A DNA stretch of 64,000 nt from Bacillus sp. EAC (lineage in GTDB: Bacteria; Bacillota; Bacilli; Bacillales; Bacillaceae_G). Position 1 is the stretch's first letter. Each line of letters starts with the position of its first letter. A program made the translations under genes and the position numbers. The stretch is taken from contig NZ_NCSY01000001.1 in assembly GCF_002156875.1 (NCBI RefSeq), positions 248,001-312,000 on the forward strand, written 5' to 3'. The notes under the pieces are model-generated. The model saw nothing but the letters and a program-made list of their open reading frames with translations, was not told where the DNA came from and did no database searches. Of this stretch, positions 22,175 through 30,772 are shown piece after piece.

Positions 22175-22208
22175 ATGAAAAAAGTTAGATACAATTCGCT
22201 CTAACTTT
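22175..22208 (-). promoter_or_regulatory. Orphan terminator-like hairpin upstream of the acyl-CoA ligase
   Basis: On the minus strand AAAGTTAGA and TCTAACTTT form a nine-bp perfect stem with a ten-base loop, extended by TTTTTTC. No recognisable gene on that strand ends here; the nearest gene to the right is on the other strand. It may attenuate a leader transcript of the ligase gene or end an unannotated small RNA. The remaining 180 bp of the gap shows no convincing gene. Confidence 0.4.
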
Positions 22209-22389
22209 AAGCTAATTCATACAGTTTTTGACTTAACTGTTTTTATCATTAATATATTACACCTTCGCAAATGACCTTTTCGGATAGATTTTCCATTGGA
22301 TCTATAAATAATCTCTTAAATCTTTGTTGTTCTTATAAATTCGATAATGCATAGAATTAGTTAGAATCTAATTAAGGAGGATTTTACTA

Positions 22390-22746
22390 TTGTCCATACT
22401 TTCAATCATCCTTCAAAGTTTGCTGATCTTATACTATGTCTTTTCTGGTGCTGCAAAGATTTTAGGTGCCAAATATTGGAGAGAAATATTCGAACACCTT
22501 AAATTAGCTCAATGGTTTCGTGTCTTCACAGGTTTTGTTCAATTAGCTGGTGCTGCACTTCTTATCATCGGTTTTTGGGTAACAGGAGCCGTCGCATGGG
22601 CTGGTATATGGCTTGGAATTACGATGCTACTGGCTTGTATCATGCATGTTAGGGTCAAAGATCCTTTTGGTAAAACGGCACCAGCCTTAGTTTTTGCTGT
22701 TTTAAATATTCTTCTAGTCATCATCAATGCAAACGATATTTTTTAG
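22390..22746 (+). CDS. DoxX-family membrane protein
   Basis: A 118-residue integral membrane protein with four hydrophobic segments and the DoxX-like pattern: YYVFSGAAKILG near residue 15, then FVQLAGAALLIIGF, the third helix, and MHVRVKDPFGKTAPAL before the last helix. Family members are poorly defined; some act with respiratory or sulfur-oxidation partners. The start is TTG, nine bases after a perfect AAGGAGG. It stands alone with its own terminator. Confidence 0.8.
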   Translation: MSILSIILQSLLILYYVFSGAAKILGAKYWREIFEHLKLAQWFRVFTGFVQLAGAALLIIGFWVTGAVAWAGIWLGITMLLACIMHVRVKDPFGKTAPALVFAVLNILLVIINANDIF

Positions 22747-22753
22747 GTTAAAA

Positions 22754-22792
22754 AGCACTAAGCAATTTATAATCGCTTAGTGCTATTCTTTA
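22754..22792 (+). terminator. Terminator after the DoxX gene
   Basis: Ten-bp arms AGCACTAAGC and GCTTAGTGCT with an 11-base loop, followed by ATTCTTTATTT on the plus strand. Confidence 0.75.
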
Positions 22793-22821
22793 TTTAATAA
22801 TAGCGGTTTTTTAATTAGGGT

Positions 22822-23640
22822 TTAAACAACTTTTCCAATCTCACTAGGATTACTTGATTTACGAAAAATTGATTTTTTCTGACTAAAAGCTACAATTATA
22901 AAGCTGACAATTACTAGTAAAAACCAAGAACTAATTTTTCCTACATGCACAATTTGCCAGTGAGCATTTTGATCCGGATACTTCCACGCCCCAAAAAATG
23001 TTGCAATATTTTCTGCAATCCATATAAATAATCCAATTAGAAAAAAAGATAAAATTAATGGCATTCTCAATATGGTCGAATTTATTTTAAATTGAACTGT
23101 AGATGTAAAAAAGATGAACGGCAACATTAAAATTAAGATCCATCTTAAATCGTAAAAATAATGGTGAGTAAAGAAATTCAAATAAATAATTCCTCCGAAT
23201 AGTAATACCATAATAGGATTCGGATAATTTAATAATTGAACACTTAACCTTTTCCACGCTTGACATAAATAGCTTCCGACACTTGCATACATAAAACCAC
23301 TATATAATGGTACTTCCATTATTTTTAAATAAGAATGCTCCGGATACGACCAGGAACCCATTCGGACCTTAAAAATTTCCAAGCAAAGTCCGATGAGATG
23401 AAATATACAAATCATCAAAAATTCATGTTTCGTTTCATATTTAGTTAAGATAAAAATGATTTGAATTAGGACACAAACAATAAATATAAAGTCATATCTT
23501 GGTAAATGTGGTATCGAAATTACTTTTGAAAAAGCCAAAGTACAAAATATTAAAACTGGAAAAAGACAAGATAACGCTTCTTGTAATGTGAATTCCATTA
23601 AGAGTTTAATATAAGATAATTTTTTTATTTTAGTCGCCAT
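22822..23640 (-). CDS. DUF817 family membrane protein (YoaT-like)
   Basis: A 272-residue protein with seven or eight hydrophobic segments and the DUF817 hallmark regions: KVRMGSWSYPEHSYLKIMEV near residue 92, PLYSGFMYASVGSYLCQAW after it, and ENIATFFGAWKYPDQ near 215. The paired Trp-Ser/Lys-Tyr-Pro elements suggest two related halves. Function is unknown in B. subtilis YoaT as well. It sits convergent with the DoxX gene and divergent from the protease gene. An AGGGAA site precedes the ATG. Confidence 0.82.
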   Translation of the reverse strand: MATKIKKLSYIKLLMEFTLQEALSCLFPVLIFCTLAFSKVISIPHLPRYDFIFIVCVLIQIIFILTKYETKHEFLMICIFHLIGLCLEIFKVRMGSWSYPEHSYLKIMEVPLYSGFMYASVGSYLCQAWKRLSVQLLNYPNPIMVLLFGGIIYLNFFTHHYFYDLRWILILMLPFIFFTSTVQFKINSTILRMPLILSFFLIGLFIWIAENIATFFGAWKYPDQNAHWQIVHVGKISSWFLLVIVSFIIVAFSQKKSIFRKSSNPSEIGKVV

Positions 23641-23738
23641 ATTCGTTTCCCTATTTCTCTTTTAATTTTACAAATTAACAAATTTTAATGTTATAATTTT
23701 GATACTATCATATCATATTTAGTTAGAAGGTGAAATGT

Positions 23739-24815
23739 ATGGCGCAACCGATCATCAATGATAAGACAAAAAAATCAATAACTAAATTCGGGGTTGTTTT
23801 AGCACTAATTGGTGCCAAATTCAAGCTAATATTGCCACTATTAAAAGCTGCAAAATTCTTGTCATTTTTAAGTATGATCTTATACTTGTTTGTTTATGGC
23901 TTTACCTTTGGTTGGTATTTTGCATTTGCAATTGTCTATTTATTAATCTGTCATGAAGGTGGACACTTAATTGCTGCAAAACGAAAAGGGCTGCCTACCT
24001 CCCCTGCATTTTTTATCCCATTTGTAGGAGCAGTTATATCATTGAAAGAAATGCCAAAAGATGCAGTGACAGAGTCATATGTTGCATTTGGTGGTCCACT
24101 TTTTGGATTACTTTCAATTCTTCCAGCTATACCGCTTTATCATTACACTCATAATGAATTTTTTGGCTTAGTGATTGCACTTGGGTGTATTTTAAACTTG
24201 TTTAATTTAATACCCATTTCACCATTAGATGGTGGAAGGATTTTAAGTGTTTTACCACCTATTTTTTGGTTCATTGGTATTATGATCATGTTTGTTTTTG
24301 TTTTCTATCAACCTAGTTTTATCGTTTTTTATATCATTTTCTTAGGAATCACAACTTTTATTCGCCGAATAAGAGAGTCGTTTAAATTAAGAGTAATAAA
24401 TGAAAAAATTAAACTCTATGAACATACGATAAAACAAATTCAGTTTGGTATTTTAAATCCTCATACTGAAGCCGTCTATCGAGATAAATTTTTCTTTCCT
24501 TTTCTTGAGGATCGCAAAAAGTTAGAAAATGAACTTGAGAAAGAACAAGTCGAGATCAACCAATTCATTCGCTCAATCCACTTTCGATACGATGAATTAG
24601 AAGGAGATTGGCACAAATACCTTGATAGTAGGGTTGTAGAATTAAGAGATCAAAAAATACAGCCATTCTTAAAGGAAAAAGCAACGTTAGAAACATATTA
24701 TGTGACAAGCAATCGTACGAAATGGCAAATCTTTTTGGCCTATATAATTTTAGCGAGTTGTTTATCTTTATTAGGCTTCTGGGGCTATAGTTTAATTGAA
24801 AATGTACTTATGTAA
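23739..24815 (+). CDS. Site-2 protease family (M50) membrane metalloprotease
   Basis: About 358 residues. Two hydrophobic segments near residues 10-65 lead into the zinc motif HEGGH near residue 72. The second metal-binding motif, NLIPISPLDGGR, is near 158, with more membrane segments around it. After about residue 215 comes a charged, helical, probably coiled-coil region of about 110 residues (ENELEKEQVEINQF) and a final membrane helix at the C-terminus. The core fits S2P-type intramembrane proteases. The long soluble tail is not part of the minimal family. The start is ATG 23739, nine bases after AGAAGG; an upstream GTG lies within that site. It stands alone with a bidirectional terminator. 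Confidence 0.83.
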   Translation: MAQPIINDKTKKSITKFGVVLALIGAKFKLILPLLKAAKFLSFLSMILYLFVYGFTFGWYFAFAIVYLLICHEGGHLIAAKRKGLPTSPAFFIPFVGAVISLKEMPKDAVTESYVAFGGPLFGLLSILPAIPLYHYTHNEFFGLVIALGCILNLFNLIPISPLDGGRILSVLPPIFWFIGIMIMFVFVFYQPSFIVFYIIFLGITTFIRRIRESFKLRVINEKIKLYEHTIKQIQFGILNPHTEAVYRDKFFFPFLEDRKKLENELEKEQVEINQFIRSIHFRYDELEGDWHKYLDSRVVELRDQKIQPFLKEKATLETYYVTSNRTKWQIFLAYIILASCLSLLGFWGYSLIENVLM

Positions 24816-24858
24816 AAAAGAAGCTATTTTGATTTTTGATCAAAATAGCTTCTTTTTT
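24814..24858. terminator. Bidirectional terminator between the protease and kinase genes
   Basis: AAAAGAAGCTATTTTGAT and its exact complement flank a five-base TTTTG loop, with T-runs on both strands. It serves two convergent genes. Confidence 0.88.
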
Positions 24859-24878
24859 CATCGTAAATTGACAAGATT

Positions 24879-25784
24879 TTAATACAAATTAGATCTTTCA
24901 AGTAGTTTCTTAAAAATGTTTATCGATTCATAAAATAATTCATTATATTCCCCGTGGGATTCTACGCTCCAGCACGTTGATAATACAGCATTAGAAAAAC
25001 CATAAGAAATGATACGGTTCTTATCTAAACCTAGCTCTTGCACAAAAACATCGATTCGCTCCTCAATGACAGTTAGCAAATCTTTATTTTCTAAATTATT
25101 TAATAAAAATTGTATAATATCATATTCTCGTTCACCAATTAACCCTTTCGGATCAATTGCTTTCCAATTTTCTGGACCTGCTTTTAAAATATTGTAATGA
25201 TGTAGATCCCCATGTAATAAATAGGCTTCAGTTTGAGTGCTGAGTAGCTCATTAAACAAAATAACGGCTTCTTGAATTAAATCGAAGGTTATAACTCCAA
25301 GACCTTCGGGATTGGAACGATAAATTCTTTCTAAACTCTTTTGTCTACTTTCTATCGATTGGATCGTTAAAGAATCATTTGCTGGCTTCCATAACTTCTT
25401 CATTATTTGTGAAGCAATGCGAACTGCTACTACGTCATCTTCCACCTTAGCTAACGTTTCACCTGGCGTTAATCGTTCTAAAATCAAGATACCTTTTTCA
25501 ATATCAGAATCAATTAATTTCGCCATGCCATTTCCGTCAAATACTTTCAACGCTTCAACTTCCGCTAAAAATTCATCCGAAGGAATAGAAAGCTTTAAAA
25601 CAACAATCCTACCATCGTTAAGTTCAGCTGGAGCAACGAAATTATAAGATAGTTCAAATGGTGAAAGGATTTTTAAGTGCCACCGATTTTCACATTCAGT
25701 GCAAAGGCTTTCAAAATCTTGTAACCATTTTTCGCCCTTTTCCTTATGAATATCTTTTATTGTTTTTACGAATTTATCTGGCAA
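24879..25784 (-). CDS. Aminoglycoside/hydroxyurea phosphotransferase family kinase (APH(6)-like)
   Basis: A 301-residue kinase-fold protein of the streptomycin 6-phosphotransferase family. The catalytic loop is LHGDLHHYNIL near residue 189, and the metal-binding segment is AIDPKGLIGEREYD near 212. The N-terminal lobe has VVLKLSIPSDEF with a probable ATP lysine. Chromosomal members in bacilli are often of unknown substrate, so resistance should not be assumed. It follows the ABC-2 exporter genes on the same strand, 75 bp away, without a terminator, and may be cotranscribed with them. Confidence 0.78.
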   Translation of the reverse strand: MPDKFVKTIKDIHKEKGEKWLQDFESLCTECENRWHLKILSPFELSYNFVAPAELNDGRIVVLKLSIPSDEFLAEVEALKVFDGNGMAKLIDSDIEKGILILERLTPGETLAKVEDDVVAVRIASQIMKKLWKPANDSLTIQSIESRQKSLERIYRSNPEGLGVITFDLIQEAVILFNELLSTQTEAYLLHGDLHHYNILKAGPENWKAIDPKGLIGEREYDIIQFLLNNLENKDLLTVIEERIDVFVQELGLDKNRIISYGFSNAVLSTCWSVESHGEYNELFYESINIFKKLLERSNLY

Positions 25785-25858
25785 GATGATTATTTCATTC
25801 TCCCCTTTCTCTAGGATTCTATATAATTTATATCTAATAATTTATATTGTTTTTATTT

Positions 25859-26659
25859 CTAATGTCCAGTACTTTCATAATGCTTTACCCCATAACACCA
25901 AAACCTATACGCTATAATAAAACAACCGATTGCAATGATTGGCGTAATTAGTGCAAGTTTAGAAACCCCATGATTTGCTAAAAAGTAATTAGCAGGATAA
26001 AAAGCTGTAAAACCATATGGGATTAACCAGGTTATGATTAGTGTAATGGATTTATGATAAATGGAAACAGGATATCGTGCAAATTCACTTAAGCCAAATA
26101 CTGATACTACAATTGGTAAACTATCAACCATCCAAAAAGAAAATGTGATGAAAAATAGATTAATTGCCACAAAAATAATTCCACTGGATATGATAAACAA
26201 AATAAGAATTGCTATTTTTGCAACTCCCCACTGTATTCCAAGATGATTAGCTGAAATATACATCATAATGATTCCAATCACAAATTGACCTATCCCATCT
26301 TGTTGAAATCTTTCAGAAATCACTTGAAACAAGGGATTTACTGGCCTAAGTAAAAGTCTCTCAAAATTACCAGAACGGATATATTGCCAACCTAAAGTCC
26401 ATAAATTATCAAAAAAGATATGATGTATTGACCTACCTAAAAAAGCAATTGAAAAGATAAACAGTATTTCATAGAAACTCCAACCTTTTAATTCTTGAAT
26501 ATTACTAAAAATAATCTTAAGAAAAACGATACTAATTCCCTGTTGTATGATCGTTGAGAACATACCGATTAAAAAATCTACCCGATATTCAAGCATTACT
26601 TTTATATGTTTACTAGCATAATGGAGATATAGTTTTAAGTATCTTTTTAAGTTATTCAT
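25859..26659 (-). CDS. ABC-2 type exporter permease (second subunit)
   Basis: A 266-residue membrane protein with about six hydrophobic helices, of the ABC2_membrane_6 type (YRVDFLIGMFSTIIQQG at the start, RSGNFERLLLRPVNPLFQ near residue 95, ARYPVSIYHKSITLIITWLI near 190). It begins two bases after the stop of the other permease gene. With that subunit and the ATPase it forms a three-gene ABC exporter of uncharacterised cargo, conserved in many Gram-positive bacteria. Confidence 0.85.
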   Translation of the reverse strand: MNNLKRYLKLYLHYASKHIKVMLEYRVDFLIGMFSTIIQQGISIVFLKIIFSNIQELKGWSFYEILFIFSIAFLGRSIHHIFFDNLWTLGWQYIRSGNFERLLLRPVNPLFQVISERFQQDGIGQFVIGIIMMYISANHLGIQWGVAKIAILILFIISSGIIFVAINLFFITFSFWMVDSLPIVVSVFGLSEFARYPVSIYHKSITLIITWLIPYGFTAFYPANYFLANHGVSKLALITPIIAIGCFIIAYRFWCYGVKHYESTGH

Positions 26660-26661
26660 GA

Positions 26662-27453
26662 CTACCCTCCAAAAATTGTGATTTTCCGAATCGCAAATAA
26701 CCAGAGGATACGGAGTAAGGCATACATACTAATTAACCAGAAAATTTGAATTCCAATCGATAAAGCAATATGTGATCCCGAGCTAACTTGACCAGTAAAA
26801 ATCGTTGTCGGAACATAAACCATCGCCTGAAAAGGTAAGAATTGGCTTACATTCTGAAACCAATGTGGAAATAAACTAATCGGAATCAATGCACCGGAGA
26901 AAAATTTAATTATCGCTTCACGCAATACTCTTACTCCCCATACATTTACCGTCCAAAATGCAACAATACCAATCATTAAATCAATTTGTGCTCCAATAAG
27001 TGCGCCAATTATGAAACTAACTATAAAATAAAAATAGGTTAAAAAATTCGTCGGAAAAGATAAATCTAAAAATAAAAAAGCAATTACGACAATTGGAATT
27101 GTAGCTCTAAAAAAAGCACTAATCTTTGAACCAATGTCTAATGCAATTAATTTATTCAACATATGATACGGCTTAAGTAATTCTAAGACAATACTTCCAT
27201 CTTTAATTTGCCTTGCTAAACCATCTCCAACACCTGATACATATTGTTCAATAATCATTGCGACAACAATATACGTAAGCATTGTTTTAAAATCGATGCC
27301 TTTTATAGAATCATTATGATCATAGACTGCCAGCCAAAAGTAATAAGTAATTAGTAATCGTAAAATAGCCGAACAAGTATCTGCCCAATACCAAGCTGTA
27401 TATGCAGAATCTACTTTCATTTGTGATTTTGCTAGCTCCCAATATTTGACCAT
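26662..27453 (-). CDS. ABC-2 type exporter permease (first subunit)
   Basis: A 263-residue membrane protein with about six hydrophobic helices and a cytoplasmic loop, QIKDGSIVLELLKPYHMLNK near residue 95, which corresponds to the RSG-x-x-x-x-L-L-x-P-x-N loop in its partner. The two permeases are therefore distant paralogues. An AGAGGTG site precedes the ATG, which lies inside the end of the ATPase gene (22-bp overlap). It acts as one membrane half of the exporter. Confidence 0.85.
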   Translation of the reverse strand: MVKYWELAKSQMKVDSAYTAWYWADTCSAILRLLITYYFWLAVYDHNDSIKGIDFKTMLTYIVVAMIIEQYVSGVGDGLARQIKDGSIVLELLKPYHMLNKLIALDIGSKISAFFRATIPIVVIAFLFLDLSFPTNFLTYFYFIVSFIIGALIGAQIDLMIGIVAFWTVNVWGVRVLREAIIKFFSGALIPISLFPHWFQNVSQFLPFQAMVYVPTTIFTGQVSSGSHIALSIGIQIFWLISMYALLRILWLFAIRKITIFGG

Positions 27454-28448
27454 GAGCTAGCACCTCTTTCATACATTTCTTTTACAATCACTTCAATTCC
27501 AGGTTCAGTGATTGTGAAATCTAGAACCGAATACCGTGACATAATTTCTTGAATAATATCCGTCGAGGATAACTGTGCATTATTATATGATAATACAAAA
27601 CTATTATTTTTTCCTTCGACTTTTTCAGCAAATAATTTATCAGAAAGTTTAGGAGGGAGTTGAAATTCTTGTTGTTTTTCAATTTCAATTTGAATCATTC
27701 GATTATATTTCACGCTATTTTTTAAGTCGTTTAATTGCCCATCATACATGATGGTACCATGATCGATAACCATTATTCGATGACAGAGCTCCTCGATATC
27801 CTGCATATCATGCGTAGTTAAGATAATTGTAGTTTTATATAATTGATTCATATCTTTTATAAATTGACGAATTTTTTCTTTAACAACTACATCTAAGCCA
27901 ATTGTAGGCTCATCAAGATAAACGATTTTGGGATTATGTAAAAAGGCAGCTGCAAGCTCACATCTCATCTTTTGCCCTAAAGAGAGTTGTCTTACTGGAA
28001 TTGGTAAAAGTGGTTCAAGATCTAATATATCCTTAAATAATGTAAGGTTTTTTTGAAAATCTTCTTCTTTGATTTCGTAGACGTGTTTTAATAAATCAAA
28101 TGATTCTTGTACTGGAATATCCCAATAAAGTTGAGTCCGTTGACCAAATACTGCACCAATTGAATAGGCATTACTCATGCGATCTTTGTATGGTACAATC
28201 CCATTTACTGTTATATTTCCCTCGTCTGGAGTCAAGACTCCACTAATCATTTTAATAGTAGTCGACTTTCCTGCTCCATTTGAACCTATATAACCTACTA
28301 TTTCTCCTTCTTTTATATGGAAATTAATATCATTTACAGCCGTTTTAATTTCATATACAGGTTTAAATAATGCTTTAAAAAATCCTCTTAATCCAGGATC
28401 CCTTTTAAGAATTCGATAATTCTTTTTCAAATTTGTCACTTCAATCAT
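27432..28448 (-). CDS. ABC exporter ATP-binding protein
   Basis: A 338-residue ATPase with Walker A GSNGAGKST near residue 58, signature LSLGQKMR near 160, and Walker B VYLDEPTIGLD near 182, plus a C-terminal extension of about 80 residues. The LSLGQ variant and the N-terminal RDPGLRGFFKALFKPVYEIK insertion are typical of this exporter subgroup, in which the ATPase pairs with two ABC2_membrane_6 permeases. It starts after AAGGTG, is first of the three exporter genes, and lies 47 bp downstream of the Nudix gene, so all five genes from 28969 to 24879 may form one unit. Confidence 0.88.
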   Translation of the reverse strand: MIEVTNLKKNYRILKRDPGLRGFFKALFKPVYEIKTAVNDINFHIKEGEIVGYIGSNGAGKSTTIKMISGVLTPDEGNITVNGIVPYKDRMSNAYSIGAVFGQRTQLYWDIPVQESFDLLKHVYEIKEEDFQKNLTLFKDILDLEPLLPIPVRQLSLGQKMRCELAAAFLHNPKIVYLDEPTIGLDVVVKEKIRQFIKDMNQLYKTTIILTTHDMQDIEELCHRIMVIDHGTIMYDGQLNDLKNSVKYNRMIQIEIEKQQEFQLPPKLSDKLFAEKVEGKNNSFVLSYNNAQLSSTDIIQEIMSRYSVLDFTITEPGIEVIVKEMYERGASSWSNIGS

Positions 28449-28495
28449 TTTTTCACCTTCTTACTTTCAAAATATTTTTGGAGAGTTTTGATTCC

Positions 28496-28969
28496 CTAAA
28501 TCAATTGCTCTTTTAATGTGTACTCCTCTATTAAACACTTATTCTCATAATCACCTTTTACGTACTGAATAATTTGATCCTTTATATTTGGGAATAAGAT
28601 GATCTCATTTAATTCATTAATTGGAACCCATTTCACTCCACTTTGATTCGGATCTGGGTTTATTGGCATCGTTGGAACAGCTCCTTCTTTAATAAAACAA
28701 CGAAACATCAAACTTATTCCATGAACATCTTGATTACGACCAGTCATATGAGGAGCATTTTCTGAAACAAATACTAAATCGCCTACCTCAACTTCCACAC
28801 CTGCTTCTTCATAAGCTTCTCTCTTTACTGCCTCTTTAATTGTTTCACCAGGTTCTGTTCCACCAGCCGGCAAATTAAAGTGAACCCCGTCTTCATCCGT
28901 AAATTCAATTAATAAAATTGAATCGTTTTCAATAATTAATGAACATGCTCTTACACGAATATGATACAT
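28496..28969 (-). CDS. Nudix hydrolase
   Basis: A 157-residue protein with a complete Nudix box: GGTEPGETIKEAVKREAYEE (near residues 36-55) followed by AG and VEVEVG, with the REAYEEAG core that binds magnesium. The substrate is not readable; N-terminal RVRACSLIIEND matches the general MutT fold. Nudix enzymes hydrolyse nucleoside diphosphates linked to another moiety. It is first in a run of same-strand genes leading to the ABC exporter. It is preceded by the repeat-rich 29-kb region. Confidence 0.85.
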   Translation of the reverse strand: MYHIRVRACSLIIENDSILLIEFTDEDGVHFNLPAGGTEPGETIKEAVKREAYEEAGVEVEVGDLVFVSENAPHMTGRNQDVHGISLMFRCFIKEGAVPTMPINPDPNQSGVKWVPINELNEIILFPNIKDQIIQYVKGDYENKCLIEEYTLKEQLI

Positions 28970-29118
28970 TTACATCCCTCCAAATCCAGTGATTATTCCA
29001 TTATCTAAAATACTGATACAATTTTCAATATATTTCTAAAGTTCTTTTTTTTGTTTTTTTAGCAAGATCTAACTTAATCGAACTGTAGATAAAGATAATA
29101 ACTGGCACTAATTTGACT

Positions 29119-29275
29119 GACTTCTGTTACATGTGAGACCCCGCAGAGGTCAAAATGGTAGGCATGCTAATACCGCGACGTCCTGTCGTAACGCATGCAT
29201 GACCCACATCCTGTGGGCCCAGGAGGCTCAGCGTACGTCCCGCGAAAAGCGAGTATCCTGCAGTGACATCTACAA
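29119..29275 (+). repeat. Dispersed intergenic repeat, copy 3 (with hairpin module)
   Basis: Framework blocks GTGAGACCCCGCAG, AGGAGGCTCAGCGTACGTCC, GCGAAAAGCGAGTATCCTG and CAGTGACATCTAC flank a 58-bp module at 29161-29218 that copies 1 and 2 lack at the same place. The module holds GCATGC ... GCATGC around a CGAC/GTCG hairpin, followed by CCCACA-TCC-TGTGGG. It lies in the 640-bp gap between the Nudix gene and argD, which has no other supportable gene. Confidence 0.8.
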
Positions 29276-29365
29276 AATTAAAGAAAAAATTAATTGAAAC
29301 TGTTATTCGAAAGGTTTAAATGCTTTTAGAAATGTTTTGTTATTTCATTCTGTAATAAAAGAATA

Positions 29366-29496
29366 TGATTGGAACGGAAAAGGCAGGCATGCTAATACCA
29401 CGACGTCCTGTCGTAACGCATGCATGACCCACATCCGTGGGCACAGGAAGCTCATCGTACGCCCCACGGAAAGCAAGCATCCTGAAGTGGAAGTCT
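29366..29496 (+). repeat. Dispersed intergenic repeat, copy 4 (with hairpin module)
   Basis: Starts TTGGAACGGAAAAGGCA, carries the module at 29386-29442, and ends AGGAAGCTCATCGTACGCCC, CACGGAAAGCAAGCATCCTG, AAGTGGAAGTCTAC. Its module differs from copy 3 by one substitution and one deleted T, yet the second hairpin is kept as CCCAC-ATCC-GTGGG. It is about 90 bp from copy 3 in the same orientation. The open frame spanning it is an artefact. Confidence 0.8.
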
Positions 29497-29532
29497 ACAT
29501 AATACAACAAAAAGTTTTTAAAAAACTTCTTT

Positions 29533-29582
29533 CAAAAAACAAGAGACTTATAACGGTTAATAACCGAAATACAAGTCTCTTT
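29533..29582 (-). terminator. Terminator of the arg operon
   Basis: Outer arms AAGAGACTT / AAGTCTCTT enclose a second small hairpin (CGGTTA/TAACCG), followed by TTGTTTTTT on the minus strand. It closes argCJBD just after argD. Confidence 0.8.
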
Positions 29583-29605
29583 TAAAAACATTTTTTTATA
29601 ACTTC

Positions 29606-30772
29606 TTACTTATTCGACTCGACACCCACAAAATAAGTTGAAAAACCAAGTTTTACAATTTCAATTGCTTCATCTATTTCTTCAAAAGAAATATTTAAAG
29701 GGGGTAATAACCTAATAACATTAGGCCCAGCAGTACCAACAATTAATCCACTTTCTAAAAATAGATCAACTAATTGATCAACCTGAGTATTCATTTCAAT
29801 TCCAATCATTAGGCCTTTACCGCGAACATCTAAAATCGTTTGGAATTCATTTTGAATCTCGAGTAATCTCTCAACTAAATAGTTTCCTTTATTTTTAACC
29901 GACTCTAAAAATAAATTATCTTTAATAATTTTTATTGTTTCATAAGCACTAGTTACAGCTAAATAATTTCCGCCAAAAGTTGATCCATGAGATCCTAAAG
30001 AAAAGGCTGATGCAAGTTTTTTCTTTCCTAATATAGCACCAATAGGAAAACCATTACCTAACCCTTTTGCCAAAGAAATAATATCAGGTTTTAATGGTGT
30101 TTGCTCATAAGCAAACATTGATCCTGTTCGACCAATTCCGGTTTGGACTTCATCAATAACGAGTAATAGTTCATGTTTTTTACAAAGAGCTTCAATACTT
30201 TTAAAGAAATCTTCATCGCCAACTATTACACCACCTTCACCTTGGATTATTTCTAATATAATAGCCCCAGTGTCTTCTGTAATTTCTGCTTGTAAAGCTT
30301 CTATGTCATTATAAGGTACGTATGTAAACCCATTTAACATTTCCCCATAGCCTTCATGGATTTTAGGTTGACCCGTTGCAGCCATTGACCCAAATGTTCG
30401 TCCGTGGAAACTTTGTTTAAAACTAATTATATGAGGTTTTCTTGTATATTTTTTAGCTAATTTAATAGCAGCTTCATTTGCTTCTGTCCCACTATTACAA
30501 TAAAAAACAAATCCATCTTTAAAATTTTCTAATAGCAGTTCTGCCAATTCCTCCTGCTTTTCGATTGAAAAAAGATTAGATACATGCCAAAGTGAATCGA
30601 TTTGTTCACGTAACGCACTGACTACTTTTGGATGACAATGCCCTAAATTACATACGGCAATTCCACTTAAAAAATCTAAATACTTTTTATTCTTAGAATC
30701 ATATAGATATGACCCTTTTCCTTTTGTAAAGTTAATTTGTTTCTTATTATAGGTTGGAAATAAATTACTCAC
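29606..30772 (-). CDS. argD: N-acetylornithine aminotransferase
   Basis: PLP enzyme converting N-acetylglutamate semialdehyde and glutamate to N-acetylornithine. About 388 residues with the class III pattern: FCNSGTEANEAAIKLAKKYT near residue 92, LLVIDEVQTGIGRTG near 215, and the PLP lysine in ISLAKGLGNGFPIGA near 245. The start chosen is GTG 30772, nine bases after AAGGGAG, giving MSNLFPTYN as in known ArgD; the TTG nine bases earlier is only two bases from that site. Last gene of argC-argJ-argB-argD. Confidence 0.94.
   Translation of the reverse strand: MSNLFPTYNKKQINFTKGKGSYLYDSKNKKYLDFLSGIAVCNLGHCHPKVVSALREQIDSLWHVSNLFSIEKQEELAELLLENFKDGFVFYCNSGTEANEAAIKLAKKYTRKPHIISFKQSFHGRTFGSMAATGQPKIHEGYGEMLNGFTYVPYNDIEALQAEITEDTGAIILEIIQGEGGVIVGDEDFFKSIEALCKKHELLLVIDEVQTGIGRTGSMFAYEQTPLKPDIISLAKGLGNGFPIGAILGKKKLASAFSLGSHGSTFGGNYLAVTSAYETIKIIKDNLFLESVKNKGNYLVERLLEIQNEFQTILDVRGKGLMIGIEMNTQVDQLVDLFLESGLIVGTAGPNVIRLLPPLNISFEEIDEAIEIVKLGFSTYFVGVESNK

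Noticed and set aside
22260-22320. 15-codon minus-strand frame upstream of the orphan hairpin
   Set aside because: No ribosome site and too short to support.
29119-29496. CRISPR array
   Set aside because: Only two spaced copies with no regular spacers and no cas genes.
29337-29585. Plus-strand open frame of 82 codons
   Set aside because: It spans repeat copy 4 and the arg terminator; its residues are translations of the hairpin module.
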